Below are positions 1 to 10,132 of a stretch of 64,000 nt of DNA, piece after piece. The stretch is from Toxonevra muliebris (lineage: Eukaryota; Arthropoda; Insecta; Diptera; Pallopteridae). A program made the position numbers and the translations under genes. The DNA lies in NCBI GenBank assembly GCA_963691655.1, contig OY829329.1:59099408-59163407 (forward strand). Reading direction: 5' to 3'. How positions within the stretch are numbered: the first letter of the stretch is position 1; every line of letters starts with the position of its first letter. The notes below the pieces were generated by a model that was given only the letters and a program-made list of their open reading frames with translations, was not told where the DNA came from and made no database searches.

Positions 1-1
1 A

Positions 2-440
2 CTTGTTAGACCCATTATAGAGTATGCATCCCCTGTCTGGAGTCCTCAATATAATTTCTACATAAATAAAATTGAGTCGGTCCAAAAACAATTTCTTCTC
101 TTTGCATTACGAGGTTTTTGTTGGAATCCACTTTTGAATCTTCCACCATATGAGCATCTGTTAAAACTTATCAATCTACCCACATTAATTAGCAGAAGAA
201 AAATGCTGAATATAACGTTTTTAATAAAGTTTTACCAGGAGTTTTAACATCTCAATGTTTGCTGAGCGAAATTTACTTTAATATACATTGTAGAAGCTCA
301 AGATATTTTTTTCCTATTAAACTTTGCTTATGCAAGACGAACTATGCTCAAAATTATTCTTTTCTTGGAATATGTAGAGATTTTAACGAACATTATAACT
401 TATTCGACATTTTCAATTCTTTAGAGCACACTAAAACATC
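2..440 (+). mobile_element. Non-LTR retrotransposon, 3' part of reverse transcriptase (broken)
   Basis: Reading from base 2 gives an open stretch beginning LVRPIIEYASPVWSPQ, a typical C-terminal (thumb-side) segment of Jockey/I-type LINE reverse transcriptases. It ends at a TAA near 244-246. The related sequence continues in another frame from about 259 (LLSEIYFNIHCRSSRYF, then TNYAQNYSFLGICRDFNEHY), so one frameshift separates the halves. The 5' part lies outside the window. No catalytic YADD box is included. It is a dead fragment; I am confident about the LINE RT class, less about the clade. Confidence 0.75.
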
Positions 441-455
441 CTTATTAATTATACT

Positions 456-487
456 AAATCATCAGTTGCTCATGCAACTGATGATTT
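456..487. repeat. Perfect 14-bp hairpin with 4-nt loop
   Basis: AAATCATCAGTTGC (456-469) and its exact reverse complement (474-487) flank the loop TCAT. It lies just downstream of the LINE remnant. No T-run or gene end suggests a terminator. It may be a transposon footprint or the edge of a small foldback. Confidence 0.7.
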
Positions 488-539
488 TTATATCTGTAGT
501 TGTATTGAATGCCAATTGGGATAAACGCAATTCATTCCA

Positions 540-860
540 CATTTTCCGCGTAAGCAATGCAGTCCGGACTGCGATTGCATCTGTGCGTTTTGCAGATGCG
601 CCCCTCGGTCGTATTGGGCGGGAGGAGGGTCCGTTGGGATTCGTCTATATAAAACCCTCTCCTTGGATCCGATTGTGTAGGCAACTGCTTGCATACTGAA
701 TATATGAAATCATCACATTATACATAAAAGATTGCAATACATCCAACGATTAAAACAGCTTGGTTCTAAGTGAAGTGTTCATCTCTTAAATATACACTTA
801 CATTATGGACCCTAACGTATATGTGAGGTCTCTTCCACCTTTACAACTTAACCCATATGT
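540..860 (+). promoter_or_regulatory. GC-richer block with TATA-like box, possible LTR or promoter remnant
   Basis: After the LINE fragment there is a GC-richer stretch (about 540-625) followed by CTATATAAAACC near 645-656, a good TATA-box match, and then AT-rich DNA. This layout fits an element promoter or a solo LTR. I could not find paired LTR ends or a downstream coding region, so the assignment is weak. ORFs on both strands here do not resemble known proteins. Confidence 0.2.
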
Positions 861-1316
861 TGTGAAAACTGTAGAAATAATATAATTTTCCTGAAAAAAA
901 AAGTTTTATAAACTATTAAAATCATTTCAAACACACAAATCTCATAAATGACAATCTGTTATAGAAGTAGGAGTCCCAATTTGCAATTTTGAAACCAAGA
1001 AACCTGATTCAGGTTGAATAGTGAGTGGGTTGATCCCTTATTTCAAACTATTTTATAGAGTGCAAATAAATATTTAAAACCTTTCGCTGCATAGAACGGT
1101 CTCCTACATATGAAGCGCCCGGCGGCTTTTCACTTTTTACTATTGGATCATAGACCACGACAATTACGGGTTGTGTTGGCTGCTCATTTTCGACAAATCT
1201 TTCTTACCAACAAATCAGTACCAAGCTTTTGGTCGAGCAAGCGGCATCTGAGTATTATTTATAAGCTGGGGATTTGTATTTTGCCCCTTTCTTCTTTGAA
1301 ATGACACGCTCAGACA

Positions 1317-2200
1317 AGGCCGTATTTAGGGGGGAGGTTTTGGGGATTCTGACACCTCCCCCCCCGAAATGTAAAAACTTTATTTTAATTTTTGATATTA
1401 ATTGCCAGTGAATGGGGAAAAAAGTCAAAATAAAATCTATTGAACGATTTTTAAATATTTTTTACTTTAATCGGTTTCAAACATAGTCAAACATAAAAAA
1501 ATAAATTTGAATTGAAATCGTGCTAAGTTTGTAGCACATTATGGCCAAAAACGGTATTTTTAGGTGTTTAAAACTCATTTTTTCTAAAACGTGCCGTGAT
1601 GGGAAGTTTTTGACCTCAGATTCGTGTTCAGCACGAAAAATTCATTCACAAACACTAGAAACCATTTTATTCGCCAAACGCATGCAGGCAGTGTTATTAG
1701 ATCAGCTCCAAAGTTTTAAGGCATAATCTTAAAATGTAATTAATTTTTTAACCCATTATTGCTCAGAGCACCCCAACTCGGAAGATCTCTTTCAATGCTG
1801 TGACTGCACGAATTTAGGGAATATATGCCAACCTCATCCGGGCTCATTAGCAAGTCAATGAGTTATCGAAATGATGTCTCTCACGATAAAAAATGTAATA
1901 GAAACCACATTGAATAATATATATTCTTCTCTTCTGTTGTCGAATAAATCTTTCGCCTTTTACTAATATTTATTTGAAAAAATTTAAATTGATTATTTTG
2001 TGAATTTTTTTGTCATTTTCGGCCATTTTTTTAAGATTAAGATTAAGAAAACTCTGAAGCAAAAATTTTTCCTAAAGCTTTAAGATATTTATCCACTGTT
2101 GCCTCTAGTCTGATAGGGCCCCATCAAATGCATCATCGTATTAAATTTATTGTATTTAAACATCAGTTTCATAAAAATTTATATGAATATTTTTTTCGAA
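1317..2200 (-). mobile_element. ~1 kb non-autonomous DNA element, copy 1 (truncated at one end)
   Basis: It starts AGGCCGTATTTAGGGGG at 1317 and matches, in reverse orientation, the element at 50567-51561. Shared landmarks include a GCTCAGAGCACC-like segment near 1765 (50997 in the other copy), CTTTCAATGCTGTGACTGCA near 1791, CCAACCTCATCCGGG near 1830 and a CCATCAAATGCATCATC segment near 2120. Similarity fades near 2195-2200, before the other terminus, so this copy looks truncated or diverged there. It carries no convincing coding region. The superfamily is unknown; see the intact copy. Confidence 0.75.
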
Positions 2201-2591
2201 TGTCTACATCAAAAATATTAAATAAAGAAAAATCGATTTTTCGGACCATCTCGGGTAGAATACCCCCCTAAATTGACAAAAATTTCTCTTAATTTTTAAA
2301 CTCTTTAAATATTTCTACAAAATTTCTTTAACCAAAAAAAAGGTAACTCTAGATGTTTACATTTTTTTTCACAGCTTAATAATAATTTCACCCCGTTTTA
2401 ATTTCTATTCTGTTGTCGCTTTTGTTTTATGTCGCTTTACATCATAATTTGTTCATTATACTCGTATTGCTTTTGGGATTTGATTCCTACTTTTTCTGCT
2501 TTACTTTGCTTACTTTAGTGGAGCTCTTAATAACTTTTGTCGCTATTTTCATGCCTGCCTGAGTGAACCGGCCTGTCTCTTACTTAGACTT

Positions 2592-2632
2592 AATGCCTGC
2601 TTGCCTGCCTGCCTGCCCGCCTGCCTGACTGC
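2592..2632. repeat. (CCTG)n tetranucleotide microsatellite
   Basis: An imperfect run of TGCC/CCTG units. The ORF passing through it reads as a low-complexity product and is not a gene. Confidence 0.85.
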
Positions 2633-2639
2633 TTGGCTG

Positions 2640-4014
2640 ACTGGTGTAGCTGCTGTTGTTGTTGTTGATGTATCGGATTACGCAGTAATTATCTTGTTAA
2701 TTAACCCTTTTTGTAGTCATTTTTGCACTTTTACGCTTACAAAATCATTCGGTCTAATGTTTATGCCTTTTTTCATTTCATTTATTTTTTCTTTTCTACT
2801 TACTTTCCTTATTGAAGTATTGTTGTCTATCAGTTTCTTTTTGCCTGTCTGTTGCTCAACCATGACCTTTCCATTTGTTGCCGTCAATTTACGCTTTTAA
2901 GCTTATTAGATTTTCATAATAATTAGCTCTTCTACCCTAAGGACACTGCATTACTTTACTTACTTTTAACTTTTAAGACTTTCTTTCAAGTACAATATAT
3001 ATCGATTACTTATTCTTGGGGAGTTAAACTGCAATTAGTTAAAGCTTCTTTAATATTCATATGCTAATATTTGAATACTTGAACCTTAACACCTTGAGGT
3101 CATACATAAATATATATGGTAGAATGAAATTGATATATTTTTAAAAATAATTTAGAATATTTGAGTTCATACAAACAAACAAGTAATTAAACGGAGTAGT
3201 AATAAATACTACGTTAATATTTCCTTCTAACGTAAATATCTAATAAAAAATTCTCAGTTTCATTTTTTGTTTTTTGTTTACATATTCAAAGTAATAATTT
3301 AAGATATTACTCACGCTATACATGAGTATATTGCAGTCAAAGAAAACTTCACCTTCCATATTTTTATTATATGCTCACTACAAAACAAAAATTTTTATAG
3401 TGGCGCCCAATTAAAATACACTCAGCTGCATACAAAACAAACCATTAAAATCACAGCACTATGGAATTTTGTATATTTTTTCCTTTATTTTTAACTGCAC
3501 TGCTTAAGATATTATAAAAATGTCAGCTATAAAAAAATCATGTCAGCACTTAGAAGCACAAAGGGAAAAACAGACAAGATTCTACTAAATATATAAAAGC
3601 AAGAACCATGAAAAAATTTTTAAAATTCTTCAACAATTAGAAAATTATTAAAATATCATAAAAAATTTCCAACAGTTGAAATGTACATAATTCACATTTT
3701 TATGCCAATTCTTGTAGTAGAAATTTATGACTTAAACGATTTTTATGGGAATATATAGATTTTTAAGAAGAATTTGGTATAGTCTTTATTCCATTTTTCA
3801 CATAGAAAGACGAAAAGTGAAGAGTACAGAGTTGGTCATTCTGGCACGTTTCCTTTTTTTTTTTTTTTTTTCTTAGTTTTGTTTTTTGGTGACTCAGAAA
3901 CTATCCGGCGTTACCTCTTTGAATATTCTTATATTGTTTCGGTATAAATTTGTGAAATATTTTGTAGTGTTCGGGCTTTGAGGAATCTGTTAGCACCACA
4001 GGTGAATTGCAATA
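2640..4014. other. AT-rich non-coding stretch
   Basis: Nothing recognisable apart from homopolymer runs (a T tract of about 20 near 3855-3875) and short simple repeats. The short ORFs have no protein-like features. Confidence 0.5.
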
Positions 4015-4835
4015 TACAGTCAAACCTGCTAATTGGGGCACCACTCGGGGCCAAGCAAAAACGGTCCAATTACGAGGTGGTCCGATTTTAAAGGTTTTGT
4101 TTTTTAGTGGAAAACTAGAAGACAAAATTTGTATGTAAGCACATGAAACATTTTTTATTATGTGAACACTTATATGTACATGTGACTCAAATAAAAGAAA
4201 ATATTTTTGGTATACGATAAATAGCCAAGAATGGCATCAAATCGTAAAGTGACAGCGCAGAAAAGTTTTTACTCATCGAACTAATACAAGGGGAAAACAA
4301 GTTTTGAAATCTAATAATATCTTCAGGTTCCAAAAGGGTTTCAAATATTCCGAAATTTTGAGATTCTCCTGTTAAAAATTTGAAGACGATGTTATACCTG
4401 GTTTTAAATGCTTCTATCCACAGGGTCAGGTAAATCTTAGTTTTTTTTGAAAGGTTGATATGATGAGGGACTCATGGATGAAAATTTTGTTTTCTGTTTT
4501 TTTTTTTTGCTTTTCTACATGAATCATACATTTTTAAGAATTATGAATGATTTTTACAGATTCGTGATCGTGTAATTTTTGCTTTGTGTTGTAATATCGT
4601 TCCAGAGATTGGAAAATATTTTTGAGTGCAAGGGTAAACAACTTAAAACCCAGTGAATGAATGTCAGTCAATGTCTTTAATTTTTTCTTTTGCTGGCAAA
4701 ATTCTTTGAACTTGACTTTTCATTAAAAAAAAAAAAAAACATTTTGGTCCGATTAAAAAGGTTCTGTGGCACTAAAAATATTGCCAAAAGTGCGGTCCAT
4801 GATCCGATTTGAAGGTGGCCCAAATAGCAAAGGGA

Positions 4836-7575
4836 ATTTATTTATTTATTTATTTATTCATTCATTTGTAATACAAAAGCCCAATAGGACAAAAAATATA
4901 TTACATAGCAAGTATGTACGAAACTTAAATTGCGAAACTTAAATAAAATATGAAAATTTTAATTAAACGAAATTAACTGAATTAGTTTAATTAGTTAAAA
5001 CCCATTATAAAACTATTCAATATAGCCCATCATCAAAAATATTTAAAGCGGATAATCTATGTAAATGATTAAGAAAAGTAAAATAAGGCCTATAACGACA
5101 GCAAATATGAATATATGTAAATACAAAAAATGTTGGTCAAGAGATGCCATTAAAATGCTCAATGAGTTTACGCTTGAAGACCATATAGGAATCCGAAAAA
5201 GAACGCAATTCCCTAGGTAATTGATCCCAGGTCCTAGCTGTTCTTACTAGAAATGATCGTTCAAATGAAGAGGTGGAGATTCTTGGAAATACAATTTGGA
5301 CATTTCTAGTAGATCGCGAGATTATGAAATTTGTTACTAAATATTCAGGAACTTGATTTTTAATCTTTATATATATAATCGTAGAGTTTTGTGTGTATGT
5401 CATCATGTAACTTCTGAACGACTAGACCGATTCTTAGCCCCGAGGATGGATCATAGCTATTCATAATGGCTTTTAGTAAAGTGGGCGTGGCACCTCCCAT
5501 ACAATCCTAATATATTTTTGGGGTATATCTCAAGAATCATTGTGCTATAGTACAGAAATTTGGTACAATAACGAGAATTGACAATGCCATGCTAAACAAA
5601 ATGAGTGGGATTGACAAAGGGGGTGTGGCAACTTCTATATAACCTGAATTTCTATTATGAGATATCTTAGGAGGCATTTATGGAACGGTACTAAAATTTA
5701 AATTCTTTCAGTTTGTTGGATTTGTGGGTTTGGCACCATGCATCACTTTTGTTTTCTACTACTATTTCTACTACTATTTATACTACTATTTATACTACTA
5801 TTTTTTACTACTTTTAAACCTCTTTTTTTCTGAAAATTTTTCTTATTTTCTACTACTTTTTCAACCAATATTTTCTACTACTATTTTAGTACTTTTTTTC
5901 TACTACTTTTTTAATACATTTTTTCTTATTTTCTACTACTACTTTCTACTATTTTTCACTACTATATTTTACTCCTTTTTTTTACAGATTTTCTACTACT
6001 ATTTTTTACTATTATTTCTACCACTCTTTCTACTCCATTTTTACTATTTTTGTGCTACTATGTTTAATTATTATTCTGCTACTTTTTTTGCTACCGTTTT
6101 ACTACTTCTTTACAATAATTTGTAATACAATTTTCTATTACTACCTTTTTTACTACTATTTCTACTACTATTTTTTCTACTTTTTTGCTGCTATTTTCTA
6201 CTAATTTTTCCATTCCTTTTTCTACTATTGTTTCTTCTACTTTATGAAATATCTTAAGACCCTGCCTAGCTATCTTAAAATCTGATAGGTGGCGGTGTAA
6301 CAAATTCTATTTTTACAATAAATATGAAATTGGTTCAAATTTTTAAATAATTTCAAGAATGGTCTTTGATATGAATATAGAGCGTCCTGAAATATTATTT
6401 CTATAATTCAACTGAATCATAATAAAATTAATCCTAATATTTTTTTGGGTATATCTCAATACACAATACAGAAATTTGGTACAAGAACGTAAATTAACAA
6501 TGCCATGCTATAACAAAAATGTGGGTGGGTTGACAAAGAGGATATGACACCTTCTCTCTTAGCAAAGAAGTGTAGTTGTAGAAACAAACTGCTTTCGATC
6601 ATTCAAGTAAGAATAAATTAGTTTACAAGCTGTAGAGGAAAAATGAAATTTTTTATGCAATTTGTTAATTAGGCAAACATGATTAATAGAGTCAAAAGCT
6701 TTCGATAAGTCTAGAGATAAAAGTAAACATAATTTATCATTACTTAGGGTCCTTCTTGTATAATCTGTAAGTCCTATACTGTATCCTATACGAAAACCAG
6801 AATGAGCGGAATGTAGCAAACATTTTTGGTTGGTGTGAGATGTAATTTGATCTTTTATCAGGTTCTCTACAACCTTTGATACAACTGGAACTACACTGAT
6901 AGGCCGTAAGTTGCCAGCAGCATTCGAATTGCCTGATTTTCGTATAGGTACAACACGCGCAATATTCCATTTAGAAGGAAATATAGACGTTGTTAATATA
7001 CAATTAACAAAATGTAAAAGAAATTATTTTTAAAAACTTGATCGGAATATTATCATACCCAATAGCATTTGATTTGATTTTCATTATAGCTGAACCTAAC
7101 GCATATAATTATTGTCATCAGTATGAAACATTGACGCAAAGTCTACCTTGTCCAAAATCGCGCTATTTTGATTTAAAATGAAACTACTATTTAACTCGTT
7201 AACGTTTACGTTTTCAACAGGAATGTTCGTATTTACACAGCCATTGCTACGCAGAGTATTCCATATTTGTCTGCTGGTAAGACCATCAAAAAGTTGACTA
7301 TGAGCACGTCTTTTGGTTTTTCGTATCAAAATTTTAGTACTATTGCGTAGTTTGCAGAAGATCTTCCAATTGTATGCATTGCGTTGTTTTAGTTATGCTT
7401 TAAAAGCCAGATCACGTAAAGATTTAGAGTAAGTTATTTCCCTTGACTTTATCCAGTTATCTCTACGGGCATGCACTTTAAATTTGGAAGTTGGAACAGT
7501 TGAAAACATTAAATGCAAATTAAAGTTAATGATCTCAAGCTGTTTTTCAATATTATTAGTGTCATAAGGTTGTTA
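4836..7575 (-). mobile_element. Non-LTR retrotransposon relic nested in the pogo-like element
   Basis: Read on the minus strand. About 7480-7096 encodes the linker between endonuclease and RT (IWNTLRSNG). 6819-6559 encodes the RT core with LSLDLSKAFDSINHV, including the first catalytic Asp region and a preceding HSGFRIGYS. 5360-5137 encodes the RT C-terminus (FERSFLVRTARTWDQLPREL). The segment with the YADD box is missing; in its place is an unrelated ~1.15 kb insertion (5410-6558). The 3' end is an (AAAT)n tail, seen on the plus strand as (TTTA)n at 4836-4865. Frameshifts and stops make it dead. Confidence 0.7.
5410..6558. repeat. Insertion with two ~140-bp direct repeats flanking a pyrimidine array
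   Basis: 5503-5645 and 6430-6556 are diverged direct copies sharing AATCCTAATAT, ATATCTCAA, CAGAAATTTGGTACAA and ACAATGCCATGCTA. Between them, 5735-6240 is almost pure C/T-plus-A triplet sequence (TACTACTATTT-type). Apparent ORFs (5724-6125 plus, 6091-6303 minus) are translations of this simple sequence. The insertion splits the RT coding region of the surrounding LINE. Confidence 0.65.
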
Positions 7576-7663
7576 TTTCTTCTGAAAACAAAAAAAATAA
7601 TAATGCGGTTCGATTAGGAGGTGTCCCAATTATAGAGTGTCCCAATTAGAAGGTTTGACTGTA

Positions 7664-8469
7664 TTAAACAATAATTAACTCTCGAATCTTGCCAACGAAG
7701 AATTTTTTTTATTTATTTATTAACGTTCTATACTTAACATATAACAGAGGCGTTTTATTACTGCGACTAGTAAATTAAGTTACTAACAAGCAATTTTACT
7801 CAAAAACGAAGAATAAACTTCACGATAATGGTGTTTTGTTTGAAGAAAATATAAATAAAAGTCAATAGATATTCGAAAAAAATTTCTATATTTTTCAAAA
7901 ATTGCATGCGTGTTTTAGGAATATGTTTTTTCCTACATGAACATGCTAAAAATGTCACTTTACCCCTTTCTTTGAAGCAATCCAAGCAATCCAAATAATA
8001 ACCTAAATTAATATTTCCTTTTAGCGTTTATTTACACACTACAACAGGCAAATATCAAATTACATGCGAACACTTTATTAAATTGCAATTTCATTGACTT
8101 CAAAATTTTTGTGGCTTAATCGATGGCAATTTCTTTGAGTTTCATGTTCGATGATTGTGAGAATTTATACAAATTGTGGTTTCACATATTAAAAACGTTT
8201 AAACAGACAAGTGAATGCAGAAAAGGGTTAAACTACATACAAGTCAAAATATATTTACATATATGTAAACATATTAATTCATAATAATTATGCGATCGAG
8301 GGTATGTGAATAACTGGGGAAATTGCAAGAAGCCACACAATCTTGCCATACAAAATCAAGAATATTTTCGAAAAATCACACAAACAACTTTTATTTAGTT
8401 ACATATATTTAAATTAAAATATTAAGTTAAATTATTAAGTTTTAAGTTGTAAGTGAGTGAAATTTCTCA
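7664..8469. other. AT-rich non-coding stretch
   Basis: No coding or repeat structure recognised; short AT-rich simple sequence only. If the minus-strand exon at 8471-8569 is real, this is the start of its downstream intron. Confidence 0.4.
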
Positions 8470-8470
8470 C

Positions 8471-8569
8471 CATGACGATCGATTTCAAGCGCATCCGGTG
8501 TCGGTGGCTGCCGGCGGTAGTGGTCGGTCATTTAGCACGGATATGAATACGATTGCGAATATTCACTCA
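8471..8569 (-). CDS. Candidate host-gene exon carrying a start codon
   Basis: On the minus strand an ATG at 8531 (context GCTAAATGACC, A at -3) opens MTDHYRRQPPTPDALEIDRH plus one base, then meets G|GTGAGA at 8471/8470, a good 5' splice site. Upstream, CTCACATTCAACAG ending at 8570 is a plausible 3' splice site, giving a 99-nt exon with 38 nt of 5'UTR. An in-frame TAA just before the ATG supports this as the true start. The coding part is about 61% G+C (37 of 61) in strongly AT-rich surroundings, and it uses C/G-ending codons (CAC, CGC, CAG, CCG). I do not recognise the protein. No continuation exon is evident at lower coordinates, so the rest would lie outside the window. It could still be a chance block. 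Confidence 0.4.
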
Positions 8570-8574
8570 CTGTT

Positions 8575-9605
8575 GAATGTGAGATATTAATGAACAAAAA
8601 TACATTGTTTTAAAATCATTTTTTGTTTTTTTTTTTTTTGTTTGAGCTCAATTGTGTTCATATTGTAAATGAATAGAGACATACTGACATATGCACAAAG
8701 AGACAGACCGAGAAAAATATGTAAGGTTGCATTAACTTAAATCACAGCACATTAAACATTTTTGTTTTGTTTTTGCTGTTGTTCTGTGTGAATTCAAAGG
8801 AAGTTGCGAGTCCATAACTCTTGTAAATTGTGTAAAATTGAAACTAAATATTCTACAATTAATATGAATCCAAATACAAAACGACAAAAAGGTCAACTTG
8901 ATCATTTATACTCATACATATGTATATACATACATATATTCATATGTAGATGTATTTATATTCAATTCTCAGAGGAAATCAATATGCATGCATTTATTTG
9001 ACTTTATAGTATCAATTTCAAGGAATGTAAATATTGTGGAAATGCAAAGATAATAATAGAAGGACGGACATATAATAGCATAAACAATATGTCTAGTAAT
9101 ATAAGTACATACATAAATACATACAAAATGTGCATGTGTATGTATATTTATAAATACTCATACATTAAAAATATTAGTAAAACTTTTAGTGTATCGAATA
9201 TCTAAGAACTTTTCTTGACCTTTCAAATTCAAATTCAAATTTTAGGCCCTATTCTTTTATCCGAAAAAATTTTACGTTCTTAATTCAAATTAATTCGGAA
9301 GTTAATGTATAACTCGTGGTTGCTAATATTTTAAAATTAGAATTCATTTCTGTAAAACAAAAAAAATTCATTTTGGAGTATCTCAATACCTTACTTAAGT
9401 CAATAAGATCAACGTCCATGTATTATATAGAAATGATGAGATTTCTGATGAAAATTTCTTGTTTATATAATAGTAGTAGATCCAAGGTTGTCGGAAGGCT
9501 CGGAACTGAAATTCCAATCGTTGCTTTAGTTTTTCTCAAAACATATTGAAAATTTAGCAAATTTATACAAAAAATTTAGAAATTGTGAGTGATGGGTAAA
9601 ATAAA
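8575..9605. other. AT-rich non-coding stretch with CATA/TATG simple repeats
   Basis: Contains poly-T near 8625 and CATATGTATATACATACATA-type repeats at 8915-8955 and 9105-9150. No gene or element recognised. Confidence 0.45.
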
Positions 9606-9609
9606 TTAA

Positions 9610-10128
9610 CCCTTAAATACCCACTGGTCACTGCAGTGACCAACCACTTCCGCCGCTGCACTGTGCCGCCATTTTACGTTCGCCATTTAAAATAAAAATC
9701 TGATCTTACTGTCTATAGTATTATTTATCGAAACGTATAAATAAAAATGGAAAAATGACAACTGTCGTACAGTTACAGTTATTTTTAGCTCGAAAAGCAC
9801 GTTTTGCAAAAATTTTAAACAACTAACTGAAAAAAGGTGTTTCTATTTTCGAATTTTGTGTAATAAATATATTGCCGTGTGGACAAATTTCTGCCAAACT
9901 GAATGGGATAACACCAAATAACTGTTTTAAAAAATTATTGCGAATGTATTTTAATTTATTCTCCAGATAATCGCCAAAGGTTACTACAGAGGTCAACCAT
10001 GTAAATTAAAATAACTGCACCTTAAACTAATTTATTTGAAAACACGTAGAGCAAACATTGTTCGGAATCACAAATACTACCTCTGGGTATGTTTTTAATT
10101 GAAATCGGACGTATTGGGCGTTTAAGGG
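9610..10128. mobile_element. piggyBac-like MITE
   Basis: The ends CCCTTAAATACCCA and TGGGCGTTTAAGGG are inverted copies with two differences. Each is flanked by TTAA (9606-9609, 10129-10132), the piggyBac target site. A further palindrome, GGTCACTGCAGTGACC, sits just inside the left end. The 519-bp interior has no transposase, so it is non-autonomous. Confidence 0.75.
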
Positions 10129-10132
10129 TTAA

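Larger units (their letters stand above)
4017..7661. mobile_element. pogo/Tigger-like DNA transposon, interrupted by a LINE
   Basis: The ends are CAGTCAAACCTGCTAATTGG at 4017 and its near-exact inverse finishing at 7661. Both are flanked by TA (4015-4016, 7662-7663), the target site of the Tc1/mariner/pogo group. Subterminal repeats with the same wording (GGTCCGATT, GGTGTCCCAATTA) recur near 4070, 4745-4810 and 7610-7645. No transposase can be read in the element's own DNA (4017-4835 and about 7576-7661), so it is non-autonomous or decayed. The central 2.7 kb is an inserted LINE relic. Confidence 0.8.

Noticed and set aside
5724..6125. 133-codon Tyr/Phe/Leu-rich ORF
   Set aside because: Translation of the TAC/TTT simple array; no membrane-protein architecture beyond composition.
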